Shown here piece by piece: positions 42,460 to 54,870 of a stretch of 64,000 nucleotides of DNA (the first letter of the stretch is position 1; each line of letters starts with the position of its first letter). The stretch is taken from NCBI RefSeq assembly GCF_041200175.1, contig NZ_CP165727.1, positions 1,798,001 to 1,862,000 on the forward strand, in the 5' to 3' direction. Position numbers and translations under genes: made by a program. The notes below the pieces were generated by a model that was given only the letters and a program-made list of their open reading frames with translations, made no database searches and was not told the DNA's origin. Origin of the DNA: Streptomyces sp. R33. GTDB lineage: Bacteria; Actinomycetota; Actinomycetes; Streptomycetales; Streptomycetaceae.

Positions 42460-43626
42460 CTACAGGTAGGCCGGAAGCTCGGCGGCGAGGCGTTCGTACT
42501 CCTCGGGCCGGTTGTAGACCTGCCCGCAGACGCGGACGCCTCCGCCGCCCGGCCACGGCCAGATCAGGACCCGGATGCCCAGGTCCGCCGCGATCCGCTC
42601 GCGCAGGGCGCGCGCGCCCTCGTAGGTCTCGGCGGTGCCGGGCGGGAGCCGCAGGGAACGCATGGCGAGGCCCTCGGTGTACGGGAGCGGGGTGATCCCG
42701 GGGATCTCGGCGAGCAGGGCCGCGCCGTGGGCGGCCAGTGCGCTGTTGTGGGCCCGCACCTTCGCGGCGTCGAGCCGGTCGAGGAGGTCCAGGCCCTCGG
42801 GGGCGGCGAGCCAGCCGGTGTAGTCGGCGGTGGCGCGGTTCTCGACGGAGCGGGGGAACCCGTCCGCGTCCTCCCAGGAGGGCACGAGCGCCCGGACCCG
42901 GCTCCGGTGTCCGGGGGCGACGGCGAGGACGGCGCTGCCGGAGGGTGCGTACCCCCACTTGTGCAGGTTGCCGAACCAGAAGTCGGCGCCCCCGGCGAGG
43001 GGGTCCGCGACCATGCCGGGGGCGTGCGCCCCGTCCACGACGGTGGTGACCCCGCGGGCGGCCAGGTCGGCGAGCAGCCGGGGCGAGGCGATGAGCCGGG
43101 CGGTGGGCGAGCTGATGTGGTCGAACAGCGCCACCTTGGTACGGGGCGTCAGCCCGGCCAGCACGGTCTCGCGTACGGCGTCCTCGTCGGGCAGGTTCGG
43201 GTCCAGGGCGACGGTGGTGACCCGGGCGCGGCGGGCGGCGGCCGCGACGACGGTGCCGTAGCCGTGGTCGGTGACCAGGATCTCGTCGCCGTCGGCGAAC
43301 GGGACGGCGTCGAGGGCGAGGTTGGCGCCCTCGGTGGCGTTGGCGATGAAGGCGATGCCGTCGGGGTCGGCGCCGAAGTGCCGTGCGATGCGGGCGCGGG
43401 CCCCGGCGATCCGGTCCGCGGCTCCGATGAAGAAGGCGTCGGGATCGGCGTGCGCCTCCTCGCGCAGGGCGGCCTGGGCCTCCTGCACGGGGATCGGCAC
43501 CGCGCCGAACGACCCGTGGTTGAGGTGGGCGATCTCCGGGTCCAGCCGGAACAGCCCGGGTCCCCCCGGGAACACGGCGGGCCCGGCAGGACGCAACGGC
43601 GCGGCGGGGGTGGTCGGGTCGGTCAC
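42460..43626 (-). CDS. Class V PLP-dependent aminotransferase
   Basis: A 388-aa fold-type I PLP enzyme. The cofactor lysine is in 'FWFGNLHKWGYAPSGSA', preceded by the Asp/His pair in 'TTVVDGAHAPGM', and 'IAFIANATEGANLALDAV' binds the phosphate. 'LNHGSFGAVP' at the N-terminus is typical of isopenicillin-N-epimerase-like and cysteine-desulfurase-like members. The exact reaction is not predictable. Leftward, ending 6 nt from the convergent cobF stop. Confidence 0.87.
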   Translation of the reverse strand: MTDPTTPAAPLRPAGPAVFPGGPGLFRLDPEIAHLNHGSFGAVPIPVQEAQAALREEAHADPDAFFIGAADRIAGARARIARHFGADPDGIAFIANATEGANLALDAVPFADGDEILVTDHGYGTVVAAAARRARVTTVALDPNLPDEDAVRETVLAGLTPRTKVALFDHISSPTARLIASPRLLADLAARGVTTVVDGAHAPGMVADPLAGGADFWFGNLHKWGYAPSGSAVLAVAPGHRSRVRALVPSWEDADGFPRSVENRATADYTGWLAAPEGLDLLDRLDAAKVRAHNSALAAHGAALLAEIPGITPLPYTEGLAMRSLRLPPGTAETYEGARALRERIAADLGIRVLIWPWPGGGGVRVCGQVYNRPEEYERLAAELPAYL

Positions 43627-43731
43627 GGATCCTCCGAGGGGTGGTGTGCGGTTGCCCGCATGATGCGGGCCGCCCCCGGACGCCCGGAAGGGCCAATACC
43701 GTGAAGGTGGCCGGTACCCGCTCGTTCCGCC

Positions 43732-45408
43732 CTAGTCCCGCCCGCTGGTGACGGCGTAATACTGCAGGTCCTGGACCTTCACCGTGCGGTCCGCCGCGTA
43801 GGGCAGTTTCACCTCCGCGCCGGGCTTGCCGTCGCGGACCACCACCGCCGAGCTGGTGCCCGGGCGCAGCGGGAGCAGCGCGGAATGGATGCCCGCCGGA
43901 GCCTCGTGCTCGTCCCGGGCCGTGCCCACCGCCGTACGGACGGTCGCCGGGGCAGTCAGGAAGCTGAGCACCTCCACCGTGTCGCGGGGTGCGGCGCTGC
44001 CCTTGCGCAGGGACATCACCAGCGACTGGCTGCCCGTGGGGTCGGCCGCGGCGAACTGGGTGCGCGCGGAGACGTACAGCGTGTCGCGGACGATCTCCGG
44101 CCAGCTGCCCGTCTTGAACTTGGTCAGGTAGTACGAGGAAAGGTCCAGGTAGGCGTACCCGTTGTGCAGCGAGGGCGCGAACTGGCTGCCTTCCGAGTAG
44201 TCGTTCCAGGTGGTGAGCTGCACCCAGTCGGCGCCGTCGTCGATGGCGTGCGTCCAGGTGGAGCGCAGCGTGGCGGTGTTGCCGGCCTCGTCGTAGATGC
44301 CCTGGTTGGGGCGGGCGTCCTGGACCGACACGGGCTGCATCCAGATCTTGCCCATGCCGTGGGCCCGCTGCACGTCGCGGGTGGCGCTGTCCTGGCCGAC
44401 GTAGCTGCGGCTGCCCCACTCGGAGAAGCCGTGGCTGATCGGCGCGAACCGTGCACTGTTGGCGTCGAAGTCGAGGAACGTCGGGACGAAGGCGGTGCGG
44501 ATGCCGTGCCGGCTCTTGAGGAGGTCGAGGACCTTCGTCCACCAGGCGACGTCCTTCGCCTCCGCCTTGAACGGGGAGACGACGAGCCGGCCGTCGCCGA
44601 GGCGGTGCGCGGCGGGGGCCTTGCCGAGGGCGGCGACGGCGTCGGCCAGCACGCCGGGATCGTCGGTGTTCAGCGAGGTCATGTCCGGCATCAGCATGAT
44701 CTTGAACGCGGGGTCGACCGCATGGGCGGCCTCCATCAGGAGGTGGGCGCGGTCCCGGTTCGGCCCGGACAGGGAGAGCATGTCGAGCGTGAACCCGTCG
44801 AGCCCGGCGGCGCGGGCGGTGCGCACCTCCTGCTCGAGGTTGGCACGCTCCCAGTTGCCGCCCTTGGGCCGTACGGGCAGCGGCCGGTCGCGCAGCAGGC
44901 CGCCGTACCGCTCGTGCTTGCCGTTCTCCCCGCCCGGGTCCAGGTAGTTGCGGGTGTAGTAGTCGGCGTCGGCGCTCGCGTTGTCCAGCGAGAGCGGGTA
45001 CGGGGTGAAGTAGTGCGCGAACACCAGTTTCCTGCCCGCGCCGCCGGTACGCAGGGCGGCCGGTGCGGGCAGGTCGAAGGGCAGGGCTCCGGCGGGCCGT
45101 TGACCGTCGGCGTCCCCCGCGCCGGCAGCGCTGCCCGGGCTCTGGTCCTCACCGCCCGGGCTGCCGCCGGGGGCGGGCGGGGCCTGGCCGGTGGCGTCCG
45201 GCGTGGGGCTCCCGGAGCCGGTGCCGGTGCCGGCGGACCAGGGCGTGCCGATCGCGGAAGCGGCGGCGCCGTCCTGGCCGGAGGCACGGGCGAACGGGTC
45301 CCAGGCGATGCCGGTGGCGGCGCAGACGCCGACGAGCAGGAAGGCGGCGGCGAGCAGGGTCAGCAGCGGCCGGCCCCGGAACCCCCGGCGGCGGCGGTGC
45401 GAACTCAT
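43732..45408 (-). CDS. Secreted GH71-like glycoside hydrolase
   Basis: A 558-aa exported protein. After basic residues (SSHRRRRGFRGR) comes a hydrophobic signal/anchor at about 15-33, then a 90-residue Gly/Ser/Pro-rich spacer. The catalytic region from about 125 begins 'KLVFAHYFTPYPLSLDNA' and continues with 'AAGLDGFTLDMLSL', 'FKIMLMPDMTSL' and 'DWVQLTTWNDYSEGSQFAP', typical of GH71 alpha-1,3-glucanases (mutanases). A C-terminal beta domain follows. It probably degrades fungal alpha-1,3-glucan outside the cell. ATG at 45408 gives a proper signal peptide. Confidence 0.78.
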   Translation of the reverse strand: MSSHRRRRGFRGRPLLTLLAAAFLLVGVCAATGIAWDPFARASGQDGAAASAIGTPWSAGTGTGSGSPTPDATGQAPPAPGGSPGGEDQSPGSAAGAGDADGQRPAGALPFDLPAPAALRTGGAGRKLVFAHYFTPYPLSLDNASADADYYTRNYLDPGGENGKHERYGGLLRDRPLPVRPKGGNWERANLEQEVRTARAAGLDGFTLDMLSLSGPNRDRAHLLMEAAHAVDPAFKIMLMPDMTSLNTDDPGVLADAVAALGKAPAAHRLGDGRLVVSPFKAEAKDVAWWTKVLDLLKSRHGIRTAFVPTFLDFDANSARFAPISHGFSEWGSRSYVGQDSATRDVQRAHGMGKIWMQPVSVQDARPNQGIYDEAGNTATLRSTWTHAIDDGADWVQLTTWNDYSEGSQFAPSLHNGYAYLDLSSYYLTKFKTGSWPEIVRDTLYVSARTQFAAADPTGSQSLVMSLRKGSAAPRDTVEVLSFLTAPATVRTAVGTARDEHEAPAGIHSALLPLRPGTSSAVVVRDGKPGAEVKLPYAADRTVKVQDLQYYAVTSGRD

Positions 45409-45535
45409 CGTGGATGCCCTCCCCCTGCACTGTGCCCCGGTTGCGGGACCTGCACAGCAGTAGAGCCGATCGGCGGCTTCCGGACAACCGTTCGCAGGGG
45501 CACGGGGCGGCAACCGGCCCCGGGCCGGCCGGAGG

Positions 45536-46954
45536 TCAGGAACGGGCGGCGGCGACGTTCACGTTCTCCAGGATTCCGAGGGCGTCGGGGACGAGGACGG
45601 TCGCCGAGTAGTAGGCGCTGACCAGGTAGGACATGATCGAGCGCTGGTCGATGCCCATGTAGCGGACGTTCAGGCCGGGTTCGTACTCCTCGGGGATCGC
45701 GGTCGGGCGCAGGCCGATGACGCCCTCCTGCTCCTCGCCGGTCCGCAGCGCGAGGATCGAACTGGTGTGGCCGCCGACGATCGGGATCTTGCCGCAGGGC
45801 AGCAGCGGGATCCCGCGCCAGGCGGGCACCGACTTGCCCTGGACCTCGGCGGAGTCGGGGACGAGCCCGCGCTTGTTGCACTCGCGGAAGAAGGCGGCGA
45901 TGGCCTTGGGGTGGGCCAGCAGCACCTTGGTGCCGCGGCGCATGGTGACCAGCTCGTCGAGGTCGTCGGGGGTGGGCGGCCCGGACCAGGTGTTGATGCG
46001 CTGCTCGTACGCGGCGTTGTGGAGCAGCCCGAACTCCCGGTTGTTGACGAGCTCCCACTCCTGGCGCTCGCGCAACGCCTCGACGGTCAGGCGCAGTTGC
46101 TGCTCGAACTGGTTCATAGGATCGTTGTAGAGGTCGGCGACGCGGGTGTGGATCTGCAGGACGGTCTGGGCGAGGGAGAGTTCGTACTCGCGCGGGCTGA
46201 GGTCGTAGTCGACGAAGGTGCCGGGCAGCAGGGCCTCGCCCGCGTGGCTGGAAGCGAGCTCGATGTCGGCCTCCCCGCGCCGGTTGACCGGGCGGCGGCC
46301 GTTCTCCACGTACTGTTCGAGGTGGGTGCGCAGGGCGGCGGAGCGCTCCAGTACCTCCTGAAAGGCGCGCCAGCGCAGCACCATCACGGTTCCGGCGGTG
46401 GCGGCCCGTACGGAGTAGTCCCAGCGCGGTTCGGGCCGGCCGAGGGCGTCGTCGCCGAGCTGGTCGCCGTCGGCGACGACGCCGAGGACGTCCGGCGCAC
46501 CGTACTTGCCCTGGGCGCGCTTCTCGAGGCGGCCGTGGGCGATGACGAAGACCTCCTCCACGGGCGCGCCCTCCTCGACCAGGGTGTCGCCTGCGCGCAG
46601 GTCCCGTTTCACGAAGCGGACGGCGAGGTCCTCGAGGACCTCCTGGTCCTGGAAGCCCTTGAGGGTGGGGAGTTCACCCAGGGTGGGCGCGAGGATGCGC
46701 ACGTCGTCGGCGCCGGTCTGCACGAAGGAGACCCGGCCGCGGCCCACGGCGTGGCTCAGGCGCCGGTTGACGCGGTAGGTGCCCGCGGTGACGTCCACCC
46801 AGGGCAGTACGCGCAGCAGCCAGCGGGAGCTGATGCCCTGCATCTGGGGGACGGACTTGGTGGTGGTCGCGAGGTTTCGGGCGGCCGCGGTGCTGAGGGC
46901 GGCCTGCCGGGCCGCCGCTTCGGCCTCGGGGGTGGGGGCTTCGGGGGTGGTCAT
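45536..46954 (-). CDS. eshA: Family 2B encapsulin shell protein 1 (EshA-like)
   Basis: A 472-aa HK97-fold nanocompartment shell protein with an inserted cyclic-nucleotide-binding domain, the Family 2B type. The N-arm has '[20 protein letters not shown]' and '[12 protein letters not shown]'. The CNB-like insertion spans about residues 80-215 ('[20 protein letters not shown]'). The shell core follows with '[20 protein letters not shown]' and '[14 protein letters not shown]', ending in '[19 protein letters not shown]'. It overlaps the 2-MIB-synthase-like gene by 4 nt and is its obvious shell for cargo. The paralogue at 50102 shares long segments with it. Confidence 0.9.
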   Translation of the reverse strand: MTTPEAPTPEAEAAARQAALSTAAARNLATTTKSVPQMQGISSRWLLRVLPWVDVTAGTYRVNRRLSHAVGRGRVSFVQTGADDVRILAPTLGELPTLKGFQDQEVLEDLAVRFVKRDLRAGDTLVEEGAPVEEVFVIAHGRLEKRAQGKYGAPDVLGVVADGDQLGDDALGRPEPRWDYSVRAATAGTVMVLRWRAFQEVLERSAALRTHLEQYVENGRRPVNRRGEADIELASSHAGEALLPGTFVDYDLSPREYELSLAQTVLQIHTRVADLYNDPMNQFEQQLRLTVEALRERQEWELVNNREFGLLHNAAYEQRINTWSGPPTPDDLDELVTMRRGTKVLLAHPKAIAAFFRECNKRGLVPDSAEVQGKSVPAWRGIPLLPCGKIPIVGGHTSSILALRTGEEQEGVIGLRPTAIPEEYEPGLNVRYMGIDQRSIMSYLVSAYYSATVLVPDALGILENVNVAAARS

Positions 46955-48300
46955 GCCGGGGTCCCTCCGTGCGTCGGGCCGTGCGTCGGGCCGTGCGTCG
47001 GGCCGTGCGTCGGGCCGTGCGTCGGGCCGTGCTCCTGACCGTGCGTCGGGCTGTCGTCCCGGGCCGGGTCGCGGCCCGCGGAGTTGTAGCGGGCGGTGGT
47101 GCGGTGCCATTCCAGATTTCCGCCGAGCCAGGCCCATACGTCGGCCAGGAAGCGGATCAGCGGCGGGAATCCGGCCGCGGCGAGGAGGGCCGACTCCTCC
47201 TCGAAGGCGCGTACGAGCTCGTCGTGGAGGTCGGCGGAGCGGCGGACCGCCTCGGCCCGCGAACAGCCCTCCTCGGCCTCGATCAGCGCGGGCAGGTTGT
47301 AGTTGACGGCCGCGCTCTCGTCCTCGCGGTGCATGGAGTAGAGGTCGTTGACGATGACGCTGGCGGAGGCGGCCTTGAGGACCGCGCCGCGCACGCGCGG
47401 GTCGGCGTACGCCTCGACGGGCAGCTCGTAGCCGCCGGCCGGGTCGAGCATCACCATGGTGGGCATGAAGCTGTTGTCCTGGCGGACGGCGAGGAACTCC
47501 CAGACGGGCGGGGTGCGCCCGGAGACCCGCCAGCCCGCCTCGGCGGTGTAGCCGGAGAACAGCGCGGCCATCTCGTGCCGGTAGCGGGTGAGCTGGGAGC
47601 GGGTGGCGTACCGGGACAGGTGCGCGGTGCTGGAGCGCAGCGCGACGAGGACCGGGTCGGCGCGCATGGCCTGCTCCAGCCGGGGTGCGTAGCGGGCCGG
47701 CAGATGGGCCGGGTCGATGGCGGCCAGGGCCTGGGACAGGTGGGTGGCGATCTGCAGAGGGACGGCGCCGGCGCTCTCGTCGTCGCAGTAGTAGTCGTCG
47801 GTGGCCCACTGGGCGAGGGTGCACTTGGCGGGGGCGAGCAGCCGGTCCGGGTCCTCGACGTGGGCGTACGTGAGCATCGTGTACCGGCCGAGCGAGAGCT
47901 CCCGTACGTCGTCCAGCCGGCCGGCGTAGATCCCGGTCTCCTCGGCCCAGGCGATGAGCCGGTCCTCGACCGTCTCGGCGAGGGCCGGGTCGTCGCGCTG
48001 CGGGGGCGGGCAGTACAGCTCGGGGACGGCGGGGTTCCCCCGCGACCGCCCGGGCGCCGCGGGGGTCGCTGCCGCTGCGGGAGTCGGAAAGGGCACGGCG
48101 GCCGGCGCCGGGGGCGGGAGGGCGGGACGGATGCGCAGGGTGCTGGTGCCGGGGCCGCCCGGCCCCCCGCGCAGCCGGGCCAGCAGTGCCGCACGCGACG
48201 GTACGGGAGGGGCGGACAGGACGGGCAGGGCGGACCGGTCGGCCAGGGCGGACAGGTCGGGCGGGTGGGCGGGGTCGGCAGCGGGCGGATGCTTCTGCAT
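46951..48300 (-). CDS. 2-methylisoborneol-synthase-like terpene cyclase, putative encapsulin cargo
   Basis: A 449-aa class I terpene synthase. Residues 1-95 are a disordered Ala/Pro-rich arm containing GPGGPGTST (46-54), the type of region by which 2-MIB synthases are loaded into Family 2B shells. The catalytic domain has the first metal motif DDYYCDD (168-174) and N318-D-L-Y-S322-x-x-x-E326. Canonical 2-MIB synthases read DDCYCED here, so the product may be 2-MIB, 2-methylenebornane or another compound. The C-terminus (417-445) is an unusual tail of H-G-P-T repeats. No GPP methyltransferase is adjacent. The gene overlaps the eshA-like gene. No strong ribosome site is seen at ATG 48300, so translation may be leaderless. 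Confidence 0.85.
   Translation of the reverse strand: MQKHPPAADPAHPPDLSALADRSALPVLSAPPVPSRAALLARLRGGPGGPGTSTLRIRPALPPPAPAAVPFPTPAAAATPAAPGRSRGNPAVPELYCPPPQRDDPALAETVEDRLIAWAEETGIYAGRLDDVRELSLGRYTMLTYAHVEDPDRLLAPAKCTLAQWATDDYYCDDESAGAVPLQIATHLSQALAAIDPAHLPARYAPRLEQAMRADPVLVALRSSTAHLSRYATRSQLTRYRHEMAALFSGYTAEAGWRVSGRTPPVWEFLAVRQDNSFMPTMVMLDPAGGYELPVEAYADPRVRGAVLKAASASVIVNDLYSMHREDESAAVNYNLPALIEAEEGCSRAEAVRRSADLHDELVRAFEEESALLAAAGFPPLIRFLADVWAWLGGNLEWHRTTARYNSAGRDPARDDSPTHGQEHGPTHGPTHGPTHGPTHGPTHGGTPA
46969..47052 (-). repeat. 12-bp tandem repeats encoding HGPT tail
   Basis: Seven 12-nt units, five of them perfect copies of gtgcgtcgggcc (+ strand), encode the H-G-P-T repeats at the C-terminus of the 2-MIB-synthase-like protein. 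The last copy ends only 15 nt before the start codon of the shell gene. Confidence 0.92.
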
Positions 48301-48352
48301 GGCATGACAGTGCGATGCGGGCCCGGCGCACGGGTAGCCGCCCCGGCGCCGG

Positions 48353-48385
48353 CCCTGTTGAAAATCCGACGCGGTTGAAGCTCTG
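48353..48385 (-). promoter_or_regulatory. 33-bp TTCAAC element upstream of synthase/shell-1 operon
   Basis: Read in the direction of the operon, this is TTCAAC-N11-TTCAACAGGG flanked by CAGnGC. It matches the element at 49815-49847 at 27 of 33 positions with identical spacing and the same orientation relative to the downstream operon. It ends 52 nt before the start codon at 48300. A binding site for the intervening regulator, or a shared promoter, is likely. Confidence 0.7.
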
Positions 48386-48409
48386 AACGGATGTACGAGG
48401 AGGCCCCCG

Positions 48410-49786
48410 TCACGTTCCCGCGGCCACCCGCTCCAGCAGCGGCCGTACGACCCCGCTCGCGCGCACGGCCCGCAGCCGCCCCCGCATCCGGCGCAACGCG
48501 TCCGTCACCCGGGCCGACTCCAGCTGCGGTACGACGTCCAGGACCTCGTGCCAGGCGGCGCAGGCCCGCTCCAGGTGCCCCTGGCCCAGGTGGAGTTCGG
48601 CGAGCCGGGCCGCCGTGACCGCCCGCGCGCGGCGCTCCGCCGCCGGCCGGTGGCGCAGCGAGGCGCCGAGCGCGGCGATGGCTCCCCGGCCGTCGCCCAG
48701 CGCGGCCAGCGCCTCCGCCTGCTGGTGGCACAGCGCGGCCTGGTGGTAGTCGCCGATCGGCGCACTCTGCCCCTCCGAGCGGTCCAGCAGCCGCTGGGCG
48801 CCGGCCAGATGGGAGACGGCGGCCCGCCGGTCCCCGCAGGCGGCCTCCGCCACGGCGAGCTGCCCGGTGACGAACGCCGCCTGGAGCGTCGGCAGCCGCC
48901 CCGCCTCCCGCGCGGCCGCCTCCGCGAGCTCCAGTGCCTGCGTGCGGTGGCCGAGGTGGTGGGCCTGCACGCTCATCGCCCGCAGCACGGGCGCGTGGCA
49001 CTGCGGGTCTCCGGCCTCACGGCCCAGCCGCAACGCCGCCCGGTAGTAGGCCTGGGCCACCCCGTGCTGGTTGCTGTCGAAGCACAGGAACCCGGCGGTG
49101 TAGGCCAGCCGGGAGGTGGCGCCGAGCAGCAGGTGGCGTACGGAGGGCGGCGCTTCGGCGCGCAGCCACGGGGCGACGGTGGTGGCGAGGTAGGCGGTCA
49201 GGGCGGGCCGGGCGAGCCCGCTGCCGAACATCATGTCGGCGTTGCGGAAGACCGGGAGCACCGCCTCGGCGGCGCGTACGTGGTCCTGCCCGATCCGTAC
49301 CCCGCCCCGCGCCCCGGTCCGTACCCCGGCCCGCGAGCCGGTCCGCCCCGGACGGGCCGGCTGCTGCTCCTCCGGCGGCCGCCACGCGGAGGAGTAGACC
49401 GGGATCTCGCCCAGCGCACCGACCCCGAGGTCCGGCCCGCAGTGCGGCGGTTCCGCCCCGGCCAGCGCGGCCGCGCCGAGGACGTCCGCGTGCGTCCCCC
49501 CGCCGGGGCGTTCCCGCGCCCTCGCCCCGGCGGGCCGGGCGAGCCCGGTGTCGGCGGCGGCGATCCGGCGCCCGGTGCGCCGGCTCAGCGCCTCGGCGGC
49601 GAGGTCGACGACGTGGGCGGGCGGCCTGGTGCCCGCGAGCCAGTGGGAGACGGAGGTCCGGTCGTAGCTGAGGGTGAGGCCGGCCTCGGCTGCGATGCCG
49701 TTGACGGCCCGTGCGAAGTCCTGCCCGCTCCAGCGGGCTTCGATGAGGAGGGTGCGGAGTTGTCCGTTGGGTTCACGCTTCGCCAT
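48410..49786 (-). CDS. HTH-TPR transcriptional regulator of the terpene/encapsulin locus
   Basis: A 458-aa regulator. The N-terminal 75 residues look like an XRE-type HTH ('QDFARAVNGIAAEAGLTLS' and 'DRTSVSHWLAGTRPPAHVV'). A 90-residue Pro/Arg/Gly-rich linker leads to a TPR-like helical array from about residue 175 ('ALELAEAAAREAGRL', 'AALCHQQAEALAALGDG', 'ARLAELHLGQGHLERACA'). It has no enzymatic motif. ATG at 49786 places the HTH at the start. Located between the two encapsulin operons, with TTCAAC elements on both sides of it (48353 and 49815), it is the best candidate for their common regulator and may control itself. Confidence 0.82.
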   Translation of the reverse strand: MAKREPNGQLRTLLIEARWSGQDFARAVNGIAAEAGLTLSYDRTSVSHWLAGTRPPAHVVDLAAEALSRRTGRRIAAADTGLARPAGARARERPGGGTHADVLGAAALAGAEPPHCGPDLGVGALGEIPVYSSAWRPPEEQQPARPGRTGSRAGVRTGARGGVRIGQDHVRAAEAVLPVFRNADMMFGSGLARPALTAYLATTVAPWLRAEAPPSVRHLLLGATSRLAYTAGFLCFDSNQHGVAQAYYRAALRLGREAGDPQCHAPVLRAMSVQAHHLGHRTQALELAEAAAREAGRLPTLQAAFVTGQLAVAEAACGDRRAAVSHLAGAQRLLDRSEGQSAPIGDYHQAALCHQQAEALAALGDGRGAIAALGASLRHRPAAERRARAVTAARLAELHLGQGHLERACAAWHEVLDVVPQLESARVTDALRRMRGRLRAVRASGVVRPLLERVAAGT

Positions 49787-49814
49787 CCAGAACCGCCCAA
49801 CTCGTACGTGTGTC

Positions 49815-49847
49815 CAGCGCTTCAACACGGTCGGAGATTCAACAGGG
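49815..49847 (+). promoter_or_regulatory. 33-bp TTCAAC element upstream of shell-2/geosmin operon
   Basis: Second copy of the element: CAGnGC, then TTCAAC-N11-TTCAACAGGG. It lies 28 nt from the start of the regulator gene and 254 nt from the start of shell gene 2. Differences from the copy at 48353 are confined to one flank position, three positions after the first hexamer and two before the second. Confidence 0.7.
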
Positions 49848-49995
49848 TGGGACAGGGGCCCGTGTACCGGGTGGGGCCGCCCTGCCTCTAACTAAGACGT
49901 GTGCACACGGTGGCACCCGGTCACACCGGGTGTGCGTGGCGTGCGGGAGCACAGCGGATCACGCACAAGCGGGATCACTCCTTCCGATCGCCCCC

Positions 49996-50022
49996 GTACG
50001 CGACGTACGCGACGTGCGCGAC
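49996..50022 (+). repeat. 9-bp direct repeat x3 in leader of shell-2 operon
   Basis: gtacgcgac, gtacgcgac and gtgcgcgac follow one another without spacers, about 80 nt before the start codon. Could be a protein-binding site or chance low complexity. Confidence 0.6.
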
Positions 50023-50101
50023 CCTCACCCGGGCCGCTGCGCAGGACAGTCACCGACGCCGCATCCGGAGCCAGGAAGACCGACCGAGAGGACGTTCCGT
50101 C

Positions 50102-53741
<3,640 letters not shown>

Positions 53742-53753
53742 GGACGGCTGCGG

Positions 53754-54680
53754 TCAGGTGTGCACGGCCCGTTCGTCTTCCGCGTGTCCCTCCGGTTCCA
53801 GCTGGAGGGTGGAGTGGGCCACGTCGAAGTGGTCGCCGACGCAGGCCTGCAGCCGGGCGAGCAGCCGCCCGTGCTCCTCGCCGCGCAGGGTCTCGGCGGC
53901 GACCACGACGTGCGCGGTCAGGACGGGCATGCCGGAGGTCACGGTCCAGGCGTGCAGATCGTGCACCTCCAGTACGCCCGGCTCCGCCAGGAGGTGCCGG
54001 CGGACGTCGGCGAGGTCCATGTCCTGCGGGGTGGCCTCCAGCAGGACGTGGGCGGCGTCGCGCAGCAGTCCGTAGGCGCGCGGGACGATGAGCAGGCCGA
54101 TGACGATGGAGGCGATGGGGTCGGCGGCCTGCCATCCGGTGAGCAGGATGACGAGGCCGCCGATGATCACGGCCACGGAGCCCAGGGCGTCGCCGAGCAC
54201 CTCGAGGTAGGCGCCGCGCAGGTTGAGGCTGTGTTCCTTGGCGTCGCGCAGCAGCCACAGGCCGACGCCGTTGGCGGCCAGGCCCAGAACGGCGACGCCG
54301 AACATCAGCCCGCCCTTGACCTCGACGGGTTCGCTGAAGCGGCGAACGGCGGTGTAGAGGACCCAGACGAAGATGGCGAGGAGCAGTACGGCGTTCAGGA
54401 CGGCCGAGAAGATCTCGACCCGGTAGAAGCCGAAGGTGCGGCGCGGGGTCGGGGCGCGCTGGGCGAGGGTGACGGCGCCGAGCGCCAGGGAGACGCCGAC
54501 GGCGTCGGTGAGGCTGTGCGCGGCGTCGGCGAGCAGGGCCAGGCTGCCGGAGAGCACGGAGCCGACGACCTGGATCAGGGTGATCGTGGCGCTGATGCCG
54601 ATGGTCCAGAGCAGGCGGGTCCGGAAGGTCCCGCTGACGGTTCCGGCGGTCGCCGGGGGAGCTCCGTGGTCATGACCCAT
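53754..54680 (-). CDS. Cation diffusion facilitator (zinc-type) transporter
   Basis: A 308-aa membrane protein with six hydrophobic segments and a C-terminal cytoplasmic domain. The first metal site is 'LLADAAHSLTDAVG' (His and Asp). In the second, 'AYLEVLGDALGSVAV', the usual His is a Glu, as in a common actinobacterial subgroup. A short His-containing N-terminus (MGHDHG) precedes helix 1. It exports Zn or a similar divalent cation against protons. Start ATG 54680 is preferred; an ATG three codons upstream is possible. It is unrelated to the terpene locus and meets geoA tail-to-tail. Confidence 0.9.
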   Translation of the reverse strand: MGHDHGAPPATAGTVSGTFRTRLLWTIGISATITLIQVVGSVLSGSLALLADAAHSLTDAVGVSLALGAVTLAQRAPTPRRTFGFYRVEIFSAVLNAVLLLAIFVWVLYTAVRRFSEPVEVKGGLMFGVAVLGLAANGVGLWLLRDAKEHSLNLRGAYLEVLGDALGSVAVIIGGLVILLTGWQAADPIASIVIGLLIVPRAYGLLRDAAHVLLEATPQDMDLADVRRHLLAEPGVLEVHDLHAWTVTSGMPVLTAHVVVAAETLRGEEHGRLLARLQACVGDHFDVAHSTLQLEPEGHAEDERAVHT

Positions 54681-54870
54681 GATCAGCATCCGACCACAGG
54701 ACGGTCGTCGGCGCTCGTCACGGGGCCCCACCTGGCTGTATGGACAAAAGCGCGCCGCGTGTACAACTTATCCGGAATCCGACATTCCCCTGGCCATCCG
54801 GCAGAACTGGCGCATAATCATCGCTACGCGGCGCGAATGAACCCTTGGCCGCGCATGGGACACGCATGCA

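Larger units (their letters stand above)
49787..50101. promoter_or_regulatory. Divergent promoter region of regulator and shell-2/geosmin operon
   Basis: This 315-nt region holds no gene. It contains the 33-bp TTCAAC element, a possible -10 (TAACTA or TAAGAC near 49890), an 8-bp inverted repeat CACCCGGT-CAC-ACCGGGTG at 49914-49932, and three 9-bp direct repeats of gtacgcgac (third with one change) at 49996-50022. A GAGAGGA ribosome site precedes ATG 50102. The long leader (roughly 200 nt if transcription starts near 49900) may hold further control. Confidence 0.5.

Noticed and set aside
45536-46954. Shell proteins as ordinary cAMP-binding Crp/Fnr regulators
   Set aside because: They have a CNB-like domain but no DNA-binding HTH, and the conserved N-arm and core match EshA-type Family 2B shells.
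47041-48300. The 2-MIB-type gene as a second geosmin synthase half
   Set aside because: Its Pro-rich arm and DDYYCDD motif differ from both geosmin synthase domains.
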